Origin: Simkaniaceae bacterium
GTDB taxonomy: Bacteria > Chlamydiota > Chlamydiia > Chlamydiales > Simkaniaceae
Length of the DNA: 55,656 nt
Reading direction: 5' to 3'
NCBI GenBank assembly: GCA_018062315.1
Contig: JAGOSM010000004.1
Location: forward strand, 1-55,656
Shown here: positions 8,969-16,933 of the stretch, one piece after another
Layout of the letters: each line of letters begins with the position of its first letter
Numbering within the stretch: position 1 is the stretch's first letter
Made by a program: the position numbers and the translations under genes
Notes under the pieces: generated by a model
What the model saw: only the letters and a program-made list of their open reading frames with translations
Database searches by the model: none
Told to the model about the DNA's origin: nothing

Positions 8969-9941
8969 TTTAATGGTGATTTTTTTTCCTATGGAAATGA
9001 ATGCTTTTATTTTAGAGGCGCGCCAAATTCATTTACCTAAGTATCCCGATGCATTTAACCCTTCTATCGTTAGATGGAAAGGGAAATTGCTGATGAGTTT
9101 TAGAAATATTGCCGATCCTAAAAACTCGTATCATTCTTCCGAAATAGGGTTGGTATGGCTTGATGATTCCTTTCATCCCGAAGGGATTCCTCAAATCATT
9201 TTAGGGCCACATAGGGCAGAAGATGCACGTCTTATAGAAATTGGCGATCGTCTTTATATGATTTATTCAGATAATGAGGATTCTGTCATTTCAAAAGGGG
9301 GCTTTCGTGTTTATGTGGCTGAGTTAAAAGAGAAAAATGGGATATTTTCTATTTTTAAAAAAGAGCGTCTAGTCAAGTTTGAAGGGGAAAATCCTTCGTT
9401 GCGCGAAAAAAACTGGACACCTTTTGAACATCAAGATAACCTCCTCCTGTCGTACAGTTTAGATCCTCATTTAGTTTTTAGGCCTTTGCTAGGAGCGGGA
9501 GAGTGTGAAACGGTAGCCTGTTCGAGCAAGTCGCTTCCCTGGAATTGGGGGGAACTACGTGGTGGAACTCAACTGCTGCAGGTTGGAGGAAGCTACCTCA
9601 CCTTTTTTCACTCTTCTGTGCGGATGAAATCGGAGGCCTCTGAAGGAAAAGAGATGCTCCATTATTTCATGGGTGCAAGTTTATTTCAGAGCAAATGGCC
9701 TTTTGAAATGACCCATATCAGTCCTGAGCCTATTGTAGATGAGAGCTTTTTTGCTGGGCCGATTTATAAGCCTTATTGGGGTTCTTGGAGGGGTGTCTTT
9801 CCAGGCGGCTTTGTTTTTGATGATAATTTTATTTGGATTGTTTATGGAAAACAAAATCATGAATTATGGGTGGTTAAGCTTCATAAAGAGAAATTGTTGG
9901 AGAGTCTTACTCCTGTTTTCCTCAACTCTAGCAGCGATTGA
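8952..9941 (+). CDS. Secreted GH130-like five-bladed propeller protein (paralog 2)
   Basis: A 329-residue paralog of the preceding protein. The signal peptide covers residues 1-18 ('MKYLVSLMVIFFPMEMNA'). The same landmarks recur in order: 'YPDAFNPSIVRW' (31-42), 'RAEDARLIEIGDRLYMIY' (88-105) with the presumed catalytic Asp91, 'EKNWTPF', 'GELRGGTQLL' (200-209), 'FFHSS', 'HYFMGAS', 'VFPGG' and 'VYGKQNH'. Here the residue two after Asp is Arg as in GH130 but Pro has become Ala. It begins inside the end of paralog 1, which indicates coupled translation. Confidence 0.72.
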   Translation: MKYLVSLMVIFFPMEMNAFILEARQIHLPKYPDAFNPSIVRWKGKLLMSFRNIADPKNSYHSSEIGLVWLDDSFHPEGIPQIILGPHRAEDARLIEIGDRLYMIYSDNEDSVISKGGFRVYVAELKEKNGIFSIFKKERLVKFEGENPSLREKNWTPFEHQDNLLLSYSLDPHLVFRPLLGAGECETVACSSKSLPWNWGELRGGTQLLQVGGSYLTFFHSSVRMKSEASEGKEMLHYFMGASLFQSKWPFEMTHISPEPIVDESFFAGPIYKPYWGSWRGVFPGGFVFDDNFIWIVYGKQNHELWVVKLHKEKLLESLTPVFLNSSSD

Positions 9942-10854
9942 TCTAGAAGACAGGGTTCAGGATTTTGTTCTTGAAACCCGAAGAATCTCTATTCCTGGTC
10001 ACCCTCACGCATTTAATCCATCCCTTGTATTTTGGCGGGGGGCTTATCTTTTATGTTTTCGGGAGATAACAGCACCTTCATTGCTCGATTCTTATGGCCC
10101 CTCCCGAATTGGATTGGTGTTTTTAGATGAAGAATTTAGGCCAAGTGGAGAAGTGCAGATTCTCAATGTTTTAGGAGAAGATGCGCGGCTTGTTAATGTC
10201 GATGAGAGGTTATATATCGTTTGCGACGGGGGATTTCGTATGGTCGTAGCGGAGCTCAACTTTGATGGAGATCAGTTTTTTGTAGAAAAATCAGAGATAT
10301 TAACTGAGTTTCCTCAAAAGTCTCCTTTTAAAAGGGAAAAAAATTGGGTCCCTTTTGATTATCAGGGAAATTTATTATTAAGTTATACCATTGTCCCTCA
10401 TCAAATTTTAGCTCCTGATTTGGATGGGTCTGGAAGATGTCAAGAAGTAGAGACAACATCTACAGATCATCTCTGGCGTTGGGGAGAAATAAGAGGGGGT
10501 ACTCCTGCGCTTCGGTGTGGAGAAGAGTATCTTTCTTTTTTTCACTCTTCAATAGATATAGCGACGGAGCATTCTGAAGGGCAAGTGATGCCCCATTACT
10601 TTATGGGGGCATATATGTTTCAGAAAGACCCCCCTTTTGCCCTCACAAGGATGAGTGAGGAACCCATTATTGGAAAAAATTTCTACTCAGGGGAGAATTA
10701 TGATCCCTATTGGCACCCAGTACGAGTTGTTTTTCCCTGTGGATATGTGTTCAATGAAGAGTATATATGGGTTGTGTATGGGCGTCAGGATCATGAAATT
10801 TGGATAGCTAAGCTAGATAAATTAACTCTTATTCAGAAGCTTAAGGCCCTTTGA
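9859..10854 (+). CDS. Secreted GH130-like five-bladed propeller protein (paralog 3)
   Basis: From the ATG at 9859 the protein has 331 residues, close to its two neighbours, and starts with a signal-like stretch (Lys-Arg-rich, then 'VLLLFSSTLAA'). The open frame extends upstream to 9739 with another ATG at 9844, but that part lies wholly inside paralog 2 and makes no sense as a signal peptide. The propeller landmarks recur: 'PHAFNPSLVFW', 'LGEDARLVNVDERLYIV', 'EKNWVPF', 'GEIRGGTPAL', 'FFHSS', 'HYFMGAY', 'VVFPCG' and 'VVYGRQDHE'. The chosen start overlaps paralog 2 by 83 nt with no Shine-Dalgarno, so it probably depends on coupled translation. The 3' end overlaps the convergent terC-like gene by 14 nt. 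Confidence 0.7.
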   Translation: MNYGWLSFIKRNCWRVLLLFSSTLAAIDLEDRVQDFVLETRRISIPGHPHAFNPSLVFWRGAYLLCFREITAPSLLDSYGPSRIGLVFLDEEFRPSGEVQILNVLGEDARLVNVDERLYIVCDGGFRMVVAELNFDGDQFFVEKSEILTEFPQKSPFKREKNWVPFDYQGNLLLSYTIVPHQILAPDLDGSGRCQEVETTSTDHLWRWGEIRGGTPALRCGEEYLSFFHSSIDIATEHSEGQVMPHYFMGAYMFQKDPPFALTRMSEEPIIGKNFYSGENYDPYWHPVRVVFPCGYVFNEEYIWVVYGRQDHEIWIAKLDKLTLIQKLKAL

Positions 10855-11482
10855 ATTTTTTTAGGGGAATCAGCCCTAATAAAAAGGCGAGAACAGAAAT
10901 TCCCCAGAAAAAATATTCTCCTATTGGGGGATAACTCTCAAAGACCTCAAGGAGAAGTTTGACCCCAACAAGTCCGACGATCACTTGAGCACTTCGTTCT
11001 AAATGAGGGAAGTGTTCGGTAAGTTTGATAAATCCCCCTGCGGTAAAGCGCATGGCAATCATTCCCATCACCCCTCCAGTATATACAATCCAAAGTTTAG
11101 GGGGGATTCCTACAACACCTACTGCAGCAATAATGGAATCTATTGCAAGAGCTAGATCAGTGAGCTCAATCAAAATAAGGGTGTGAAAAAAGGAACGGGG
11201 GTGACTGAGTTTGGGATGTTTTTTAAATGAAAAGGCCAGATAAATGAGATAGACGGCGCCTAAAAATTCCAACCATTTAAAATGGATGAAATAGGCGATA
11301 CCTAAAGTGGCTACAGCGCGCAGAAAGAGAGCGGAGGCAAAGCCTACCCAGAGAGCTTTTTTTTGGAGCTCTTTTTGTAAGTTTTTGACAATCAGGGAAA
11401 TAGCAATGGCATTATCAAAAGAAAGGACCGATTCTAGAAAAAAGATAAGGAGCAGCTTAGGAAGGTCGCTGGGGTCGAACAT
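10841..11482 (-). CDS. TerC-family integral membrane protein
   Basis: A 213-residue protein with about seven hydrophobic helices. It carries both TerC hallmarks: 'LESVLSFDNAIAISLIV' near residue 16 and 'LIELTDLALAIDSIIAAVGV' near residue 103, whose acidic residues inside membrane helices are thought to bind metal ions. TerC proteins export Mn2+ or support metalation of secreted enzymes in several bacteria, and were named for tellurite resistance. Lies 2 nt downstream of the hypothetical gene on the same strand, so the two probably form an operon. Confidence 0.88.
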   Translation of the reverse strand: MFDPSDLPKLLLIFFLESVLSFDNAIAISLIVKNLQKELQKKALWVGFASALFLRAVATLGIAYFIHFKWLEFLGAVYLIYLAFSFKKHPKLSHPRSFFHTLILIELTDLALAIDSIIAAVGVVGIPPKLWIVYTGGVMGMIAMRFTAGGFIKLTEHFPHLERSAQVIVGLVGVKLLLEVFESYPPIGEYFFWGISVLAFLLGLIPLKKFKGP

Positions 11483-11484
11483 CT

Positions 11485-12903
11485 TTAACTAAACATCTGT
11501 TTGCCGAGAGGAGTTACTTGCATACATACTCGATCTTCATGAAGACCAAGAGCGATCACACCGGCTTCAAAAAGCCATTCTTGAGTGATTAGTTTAATTA
11601 ATCTTTTTTCGTCGGGAGTGTAGTCAGGAAGAGAGTAGTGCCACGATCTTCCCTTTTTCTTGAGCATGACTTTACTGCTCTCGCTTATAGGGACGATCAC
11701 TCCGTTAAGAAAATGGTCGTAGTAGACCCATCCGGAATGAATAACACGGGCTAAACTATTTTCAATTTCATGGATGTTTCTTTCAGTGGAAAGCTTTGAA
11801 GTGAATTCGCTGTACGGGTAATAGGTGATCGTGTGCTTGTACATCGAAAGAGCTCTTTTTTCTTGGGGCATAGCGAGAAACTCTCCAATTCCAGGGAGGG
11901 GCTGTAAGGTACTTTCAGAAATATTCCCTAACTTAAGGAAGAGAATTTTGTGAATAAGTCGAGAAAGATATCCTTTTGGAATACTGCCGCCTAAAGACTC
12001 TTCAACAGAAGCGACGATGGCTCGATCAAAATGCCACCTTTCATCCATAAGAACAAGGGGGAGTGATTTTTTTTGAATGAGCTTTAATAAAGAGGAGAGA
12101 TCATCAATAAATGAAAAATGATGAGGGCGATAGGGGACAATCGTTGTAATATCTTTAATCGGTTGAGGTTGAGATTCAGAGAGAAATTGAAGGTACTCTT
12201 TCCACTCAGAAAATAGGGTAACGAATTCTTCATACTCATCCCCCTTTTTTCGATAAACGAGGCAGCAAACAAAATTGAATTCAAGCTGCAGAATAATTTC
12301 CTCAAGATCTTGTTTGGTGAGATGGAATTTTTCTAAAAGAACAGAAGAGGCAATTTCATAATTGGGGGAATTAAAAACCGTCTTAACGATTCCATTCATC
12401 CGTTCGTCGCCGAAATTGAGGTCGCTGAGATAGCGTTGAAAAATTTGAGGAGTAGCTAAGTATTTTTCAACAAGGGAATCAAAAATATTGTTGGAGGTTC
12501 TTGGGATAGGATACCAAGAGGGGAGGACGTGAATAGGGACTTTTTTAAGCAGCGTCTGTAAAAACTCCATACCAGGGGTAAATTCATCGTCAAATTTGAT
12601 GATCTGATGTTCAAAATATTTGCGCATTTCTTTATCGACATGCACTTCAGTCCCTTGGATAGAAAATAAACTTGTTCCATCCAATTTTTTTAAGGCTTCC
12701 CAACCTTCTGTAGGAGAGAGAGAGAGGGATTTAAAGAGTTTTTCTGCAGGAAAAGAGATGGGGCTGTATAGAATGGCTTCAAGCATTTCGATATCGAGGG
12801 TAGAAAAATGAGACATCAAGAGTCTATTTTTAATATCTTGTTGATAGTCATAGTCCTCAAGATTGATTTTATTTTTCTTATAATTTGCTTCAAGCATGCA
12901 CAT
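11485..12903 (-). CDS. Conserved hypothetical protein, possible winged-helix segments
   Basis: A 472-residue soluble protein that I do not recognise. No signal peptide or membrane helix. Residues 30-85 and 170-205 look like helical bundles with a short beta-hairpin, as in winged-helix DNA-binding modules (for example 'FPAEKLFKSLSLSPTEGWEALKKLD'). The C-terminal 100 residues end in 'ERLIKLITQEWLFEAGVIALG'-like helices (in part). It is divergent from leuS with about 66 bp between start codons and lies upstream of the terC-like gene. A role in nucleic-acid binding is a guess only. The start could also be the Met two codons downstream. Confidence 0.6.
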   Translation of the reverse strand: MCMLEANYKKNKINLEDYDYQQDIKNRLLMSHFSTLDIEMLEAILYSPISFPAEKLFKSLSLSPTEGWEALKKLDGTSLFSIQGTEVHVDKEMRKYFEHQIIKFDDEFTPGMEFLQTLLKKVPIHVLPSWYPIPRTSNNIFDSLVEKYLATPQIFQRYLSDLNFGDERMNGIVKTVFNSPNYEIASSVLLEKFHLTKQDLEEIILQLEFNFVCCLVYRKKGDEYEEFVTLFSEWKEYLQFLSESQPQPIKDITTIVPYRPHHFSFIDDLSSLLKLIQKKSLPLVLMDERWHFDRAIVASVEESLGGSIPKGYLSRLIHKILFLKLGNISESTLQPLPGIGEFLAMPQEKRALSMYKHTITYYPYSEFTSKLSTERNIHEIENSLARVIHSGWVYYDHFLNGVIVPISESSKVMLKKKGRSWHYSLPDYTPDEKRLIKLITQEWLFEAGVIALGLHEDRVCMQVTPLGKQMFS

Positions 12904-12969
12904 CTCACCAGTTTATGACGTAATATTATTCATTTGTAATATTTTATGCAACCACGTATCCTGGTTGTC

Positions 12970-15321
12970 ATGTACGACCATAGAAGAATTGAGAAGAAAT
13001 GGCGCAAAATCTGGCAAGATAGAGAGCTATTTAAAGCCGAAGTTGATCATTCAAAACCAAAGTACTATGTACTGGATATGTTTCCTTACCCCTCAGGATC
13101 AGGTTTGCATGTGGGGCATGTGACAGGATATACTGCAACCGACATTCTCGCTCGATATAAAAGGACGAAGGGGTTTAATGTTTTGCATCCGATGGGATGG
13201 GATAGTTTTGGACTTCCGGCAGAACAGTATGCTGTTCGAACAGGGACTCATCCTCGTGTGACAACAGAAAAAAATATCAATACCTACCGAGAGCAATTGC
13301 AATCTCTTGGGTTTAGTTATGATTGGAGTCGTGAAATTGCGACCAGTCATCCCTCTTATTACAAATGGACTCAGTGGATTTTTACCGAGCTTTTTAAAAG
13401 AGGTCTTGCTTATGAAGCAGAAATCAATGTCAATTATTGTCCTGACCTTGGGACCGTCTTAGCCAATGAAGAAATTGAGGGGGGACGTTCTAAAGTAGGG
13501 GGGTATCCTGTTATTCGGCGCCCACTCAAGCAATGGGTCTTAAAGATTACTGAATATGCCGAACGTCTTTTACAAGATTTAGACGACTTGGATTGGCCAG
13601 AGCACTTAAAAACGATTCAGAGAAATTGGATTGGTCGAAGTGAGGGGGCTCGTCTTTTTTTTGATGAAATCGAAGTATTTACAACAAGACAAGATACTTT
13701 AGCTAGTGCTACTTTTTTAGTGCTAGCACCTGAGCATCCTCTCGTAGATAAGCTAGCCACAGAAAAAGAGGCAGTTGCTCTTTATAAAAAACAGGCTTCG
13801 CTTAAAAACGATCTCGAAAGAACCGATCTTGGAAAAGAAAAAACGGGGGTTTTCACAGGAGCTTATGCCAAACACCCTTTAACTGGAAAATTGATTCCTA
13901 TTTGGGTTGCCGATTATGTCTTGATGGGGTATGGAACGGGAGCTATCATGGCTGTTCCTGCGGGCGATGAAAGAGATGCGGAGTTTGCAGCGAAATACCA
14001 GCTCCCCGTAGAACCTCTTAAGGGACATACGTTTGAAGAAATCAATGCGATGATGGCACTCAACGGATTTGGAAAACAGTGTGTGACTTATAAATTGAGG
14101 GACTGGTTGTTCTCTCGTCAAAGATATTGGGGAGAGCCTTTTCCAATTCTGCATTTTGCTGATGGAACGAAAAGGGCTCTTGATTTAAATGAATTACCCC
14201 TAGTCCCCCCGGATCTTGAAGATTTTAAACCTGTGGGTGATGGGCAAAGTGCCCTTGCTAAAGATCGGAATTGGATTGAAATTACCGATCCAAAAACAGG
14301 AAAGAAAGCACTAAGAGAGTCTAATACGATGCCTCAGTGGGCAGGTTCTTGTTGGTATTACCTGAGGTTTGTAGATCCCCATAATGATAATGCTGCTTGG
14401 GATAAGGAAAAAGAGTCTTATTGGCTTCCTGTTGATATGTATGTGGGCGGCGTTGAACATGCCGTACTTCATCTTCTCTACGCCCGTTTTTGGCATAAGG
14501 TTCTCTACGATCTTGGACATGTAAGTACAAAAGAGCCGTTCCAGACGCTCCGAAATCAAGGGCTTGTCATTGCCAAATCATATAAATTGCCAAGTGGTGA
14601 ATATATTGAAGCAGATCAAGCTGTAAAACACCCTGAGGCGATTCAACAGCTTGAAAAAATGTCCAAATCCAAGTTGAACGGGGTTACTCCTGATGAACTC
14701 ATCGAAGAGGTGGGGGCGGATAGTGTACGTCTTTATGAGATGTTCATGGCTCCCTTTGATAAAGAAAAAATCTGGAATAGTGATGCAGTCAATGGATGTC
14801 ATCGCCTTCTCAAACGATTCTATGATCTCGCCTTTTCTCTTCAACTTGTAGAAGAAGCTTCTTTAGAAGCTTTGAAATTGGGGCACCGCCTTGTTGCTTC
14901 TGTAGAGAAAGACATCGAAACGATGAGTTTTAACACATCGATTGCCAAGATGATGGAATTTATGAATGAGTTCTCATTGCTGCCAAGTTATCCTAGGGAA
15001 GTTGTTAAAATGGCTATTCAGTGTCTCTATCCCTTTGCTCCTCATCTTGCTGAAGAGTGTTGGGATCATCTTGGAGGAGAAGAAAGTTTGACTTACACCC
15101 CTTTCCCAACGTTTGATCCTAGATATCTTGAAGACGATCAGGTGACCTATGTTGTGCAGGTGAATGGGAAGCTCCGAGCTCGCTTGGAAATGGGTAAAGG
15201 AAAAGGGGAGGCTGAGGTGGTAGAAAAAGCAAAAGAAGATCCTACTGTGCAAAAATTTCTCACAGGGCCCGTTCTCAAGGTGGTTTTTGTGAAAGATAAA
15301 CTGCTTAACCTTGTGATTTGA
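12970..15321 (+). CDS. leuS: Leucyl-tRNA synthetase
   Basis: Charges tRNA-Leu with leucine in the cytosol. From the ATG at 12970 it has 783 residues; the upstream ATG at 12946 adds eight residues that do not fit the usual 'MYDHRRIEKKW' start. The class I signatures are intact: 'LHVGH' (HIGH motif) near 13105 and 'KMSKS' near 14655. The CP1 editing domain is altered. The usual TTRPDT reads 'TTRQDT' (13681-13698), the usual 'VPxHDxRD' reads 'VPAGDERD' with Gly for His (codon 13963-13965), and the strand region returning to the catalytic core is shorter by an estimated 25-30 residues before 'YKLRDWLFSRQRYWG'. The protein is accordingly shorter than most bacterial LeuRS (about 820-870). The stop overlaps the waaA start. 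Confidence 0.95.
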   Translation: MYDHRRIEKKWRKIWQDRELFKAEVDHSKPKYYVLDMFPYPSGSGLHVGHVTGYTATDILARYKRTKGFNVLHPMGWDSFGLPAEQYAVRTGTHPRVTTEKNINTYREQLQSLGFSYDWSREIATSHPSYYKWTQWIFTELFKRGLAYEAEINVNYCPDLGTVLANEEIEGGRSKVGGYPVIRRPLKQWVLKITEYAERLLQDLDDLDWPEHLKTIQRNWIGRSEGARLFFDEIEVFTTRQDTLASATFLVLAPEHPLVDKLATEKEAVALYKKQASLKNDLERTDLGKEKTGVFTGAYAKHPLTGKLIPIWVADYVLMGYGTGAIMAVPAGDERDAEFAAKYQLPVEPLKGHTFEEINAMMALNGFGKQCVTYKLRDWLFSRQRYWGEPFPILHFADGTKRALDLNELPLVPPDLEDFKPVGDGQSALAKDRNWIEITDPKTGKKALRESNTMPQWAGSCWYYLRFVDPHNDNAAWDKEKESYWLPVDMYVGGVEHAVLHLLYARFWHKVLYDLGHVSTKEPFQTLRNQGLVIAKSYKLPSGEYIEADQAVKHPEAIQQLEKMSKSKLNGVTPDELIEEVGADSVRLYEMFMAPFDKEKIWNSDAVNGCHRLLKRFYDLAFSLQLVEEASLEALKLGHRLVASVEKDIETMSFNTSIAKMMEFMNEFSLLPSYPREVVKMAIQCLYPFAPHLAEECWDHLGGEESLTYTPFPTFDPRYLEDDQVTYVVQVNGKLRARLEMGKGKGEAEVVEKAKEDPTVQKFLTGPVLKVVFVKDKLLNLVI

Positions 15322-16451
15322 TGTTCTATAATGCGCTTCTTCTTTTGGGGTACCTAGTTTACGGGATATGCAAAAGAAAGTGGCCTGGGGATCCTTTTGG
15401 CAGAAAGATCCCCTACCTAGATTCAAATAAGAAACCTGTGATTTGGATTCATGCTGTCTCTTTTGGTGAAACAAAGGCAGCATCTACTTTAATTTCTCAT
15501 ATTCAAAAGAGCTATCCTCAGGGGGTTATCGTTGTTTCTACAGGAACAAAAACAGGGTATGAACTCTCCAAAATTCTCATTCCGAGTGCCGCACTTCATT
15601 TTCGCCTTCCTCTAGATCTTTCTTGGGTCATGGCTGCGTTGGTTAAAAAAATCCAGCCTAACCTTGTGATTTTAGTAGAGGGGGATTATTGGCCTCATTT
15701 TCTAAAGAGTTGCAAAAGGGAGGGGGCTCAGGTTGTTGTTGTGAGTGGGAAACTTTCGTTGAAATCGATGAAGGGGTATGCGTGGGCTCCCTGGCTTCTG
15801 AAGAGGGTTGACCATTTTTTTGTACAAAACGCTCTTTATCAAGAGCGTTTTCATCAATTAGGATACACGAATGTGACGGTCACAGGAAATCTGAAGTTTG
15901 ATCTTGATCCCATTTTATACCCAGTAGACATGGAAGGGGAGTGGATTACGATTGGATCAACTCACGAAGGAGAGGAGGAGGCTATTTTAGATGCACTGGA
16001 ACCTCTTTTAAAAAAACGGCCTCAGCTCCATATTCTTTTAGCCCCCCGTCATCCTGAACGGTTTGAAAAGGTAAGGAGTTTGATTTGTGACAGAGATCGG
16101 GTCAGGCTTCTCGATAAAATGGGGTGGCTTCCCTCTTGTTATCTTCAATCAAAACTTGCCATTGTGGGAGGGAGTTACCATCCTAAAGTGGGGGGGCATG
16201 ATATTTTAGAGCCTGTTCGATTGGGGATACCTGTTCTTTTTGGCCCTTATATGTATAAACAGGAAGAGTTAAAAAGGGTGGTCGAAAGTGGCAAAGTGGG
16301 GGAGGAATGTTCTCTTGATGCCCTCCCTCAAAAAGTGGAGTTTTATCTCAATACTTCCTTTAAAAAAGAGATTGAGCAGTTAGCAAGTGGCCTCTCAGGT
16401 TCCTCCTTAAAAACATGGAAAAAAATTGCTTGTGATTTAAACGAATATTAA
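15321..16451 (+). CDS. waaA: 3-deoxy-D-manno-octulosonic acid (Kdo) transferase
   Basis: A 376-residue glycosyltransferase that adds Kdo to the lipid A precursor at the inner-membrane face; in Chlamydia the orthologue (gseA/kdtA) adds three or more Kdo residues to make the genus epitope. Visible: N-terminal membrane anchor, 'IWIHAVSFGETKAA' with the catalytic Glu, 'VILVEGDYWPHFL', 'VVVSGKLS', 'FVQNALYQERF', 'VTGNLKFD', 'GSTHEGEEEAIL', 'LAPRHPERF' and 'VGGSYHPKVGGHDILEP'. The start ATG shares one base with the leuS TGA, so leuS-waaA is an operon. Confidence 0.93.
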   Translation: MFYNALLLLGYLVYGICKRKWPGDPFGRKIPYLDSNKKPVIWIHAVSFGETKAASTLISHIQKSYPQGVIVVSTGTKTGYELSKILIPSAALHFRLPLDLSWVMAALVKKIQPNLVILVEGDYWPHFLKSCKREGAQVVVVSGKLSLKSMKGYAWAPWLLKRVDHFFVQNALYQERFHQLGYTNVTVTGNLKFDLDPILYPVDMEGEWITIGSTHEGEEEAILDALEPLLKKRPQLHILLAPRHPERFEKVRSLICDRDRVRLLDKMGWLPSCYLQSKLAIVGGSYHPKVGGHDILEPVRLGIPVLFGPYMYKQEELKRVVESGKVGEECSLDALPQKVEFYLNTSFKKEIEQLASGLSGSSLKTWKKIACDLNEY

Positions 16452-16459
16452 TGTATGAT
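16430..16459 (+). promoter_or_regulatory. Candidate sigma70-type promoter for the initiator tRNA
   Basis: TTGTGA (16430-16435) and TATGAT (16454-16459) are separated by 18 bp. This places a start about 8 bp before the mature tRNA. It lies across the 3' end of waaA. Visual match only. Confidence 0.35.
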
Positions 16460-16473
16460 ATGGGGCAATTTAC

Positions 16474-16546
16474 CGCGGGATGGAGCAGTGGTTAGCTCGT
16501 CGGGCTCATAACCCGAAGGCCGGAGGTTCGAGTCCTTCTCCCGCTA
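16474..16546 (+). tRNA. Initiator tRNA-fMet (CAT)
   Basis: A cloverleaf folds from 16474 to 16546 with anticodon CAT at 16507-16509. Initiator hallmarks are all present: three consecutive G:C pairs in the anticodon stem (GGG/CCC), an A11:U24 pair in the D stem, and an unpaired first acceptor position. That mismatch here is C1 with U72, rather than the C1-A72 of E. coli. The 3' CCA is not encoded and must be added. Lies 22 bp downstream of waaA. Confidence 0.93.
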
Positions 16547-16552
16547 TATTTA

Positions 16553-16586
16553 CAAGTTACTGAGCGATTGGTAACTTGTTTTTTTT
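16553..16586 (+). terminator. Rho-independent terminator between the two tRNA-Met genes
   Basis: Perfect 8-bp inverted repeat CAAGTTAC (16553-16560) and GTAACTTG (16571-16578) with a 10-nt loop, followed by eight consecutive T. It starts 7 nt after the initiator tRNA. The T-run ends exactly at the first base of the next tRNA, so the two tRNA-Met genes are probably separated transcriptionally, or read-through is needed to make the second. Confidence 0.75.
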
Positions 16587-16659
16587 GGCGGTATAGCTCA
16601 GTCGGTAGAGCAACGGAATCATAATCCGCAGGTCGTTGGTTCAAGTCCAGCTGCCGCTA
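16587..16659 (+). tRNA. Elongator tRNA-Met (CAT)
   Basis: Cloverleaf with anticodon CAT at 16620-16622, normal D and T arms and A73; CCA not encoded. It lacks the three G:C anticodon-stem pairs of the initiator. The alternative is a lysidine-type tRNA-Ile(CAT). I favour Met because the acceptor stem begins GGCGGT and ends GCCGCTA, as in the Bacillus elongator, and lacks the C4:G69/C5:G68 pairs of E. coli tRNA-Ile2. Position 27 and 43 form an A-C mismatch in the anticodon stem. Confidence 0.85.
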
Positions 16660-16933
16660 ATCTAGTTTCTCATCTTTTATATTTTTCCAATAATCCAGTC
16701 GGAAGTTTTGTATGTCGATGATGGGCGTCACTTTGGGCTCTATTTTCAAAGCCGCTGTTGAAGAAGTAGAGGAATTTGCATTAAAACATTTAATGATTTT
16801 ACCTACTATAGAAGTCATTGTATCACGCATTCTTAGAAACTTGTCACAGTTGTACGGTTGTCCCACCTCCTACTTTTCTTTATTTACTTAATGTTTGTTA
16901 TTATATACAATAAAGTATATAAGGGGTGTGATT
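16660..16933. other. Intergenic region between tRNA-Met and hipB
   Basis: About 275 bp. On the minus strand an open frame of 69 codons (16657-16866, GTG start) covers most of it, but it ends inside the tRNA and resembles nothing I know; its GGAGG is only 1-2 nt before the GTG. I treat it as unproven, possibly a remnant. The right end holds the hipBA promoter and operator region. Confidence 0.4.
16901..16922. promoter_or_regulatory. Candidate HipB operator overlapping the hipBA promoter
   Basis: Perfect 8-bp inverted repeat TTATATAC (16901-16908) and GTATATAA (16915-16922) with a 6-bp spacer, 12 bp before the hipB ATG. A -10-like TATACA sits inside the left arm. HipB-type repressors bind such short palindromes and autoregulate with HipA, so this is the natural operator candidate. 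Confidence 0.55.

Noticed and set aside
9739-9858. N-terminal extension of the third GH130-like protein
   Set aside because: It lies wholly inside paralog 2, has no paralog counterpart, and would bury the signal peptide.
14311-14559. Two overlapping minus-strand frames of 69 and 82 codons
   Set aside because: Both are antisense to the catalytic part of leuS and have no start signals.
16587-16659. Lysidine-type tRNA-Ile(CAT)
   Set aside because: The T arm resembles E. coli tRNA-Ile2, but the acceptor stem matches elongator tRNA-Met and lacks the C4:G69/C5:G68 pairs.
16657-16866. A 69-codon minus-strand frame between tRNA-Met and hipB
   Set aside because: GTG start with the GGAGG only 1-2 nt away, end inside the tRNA, and no recognisable similarity. 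Kept only as a note for the intergenic region.
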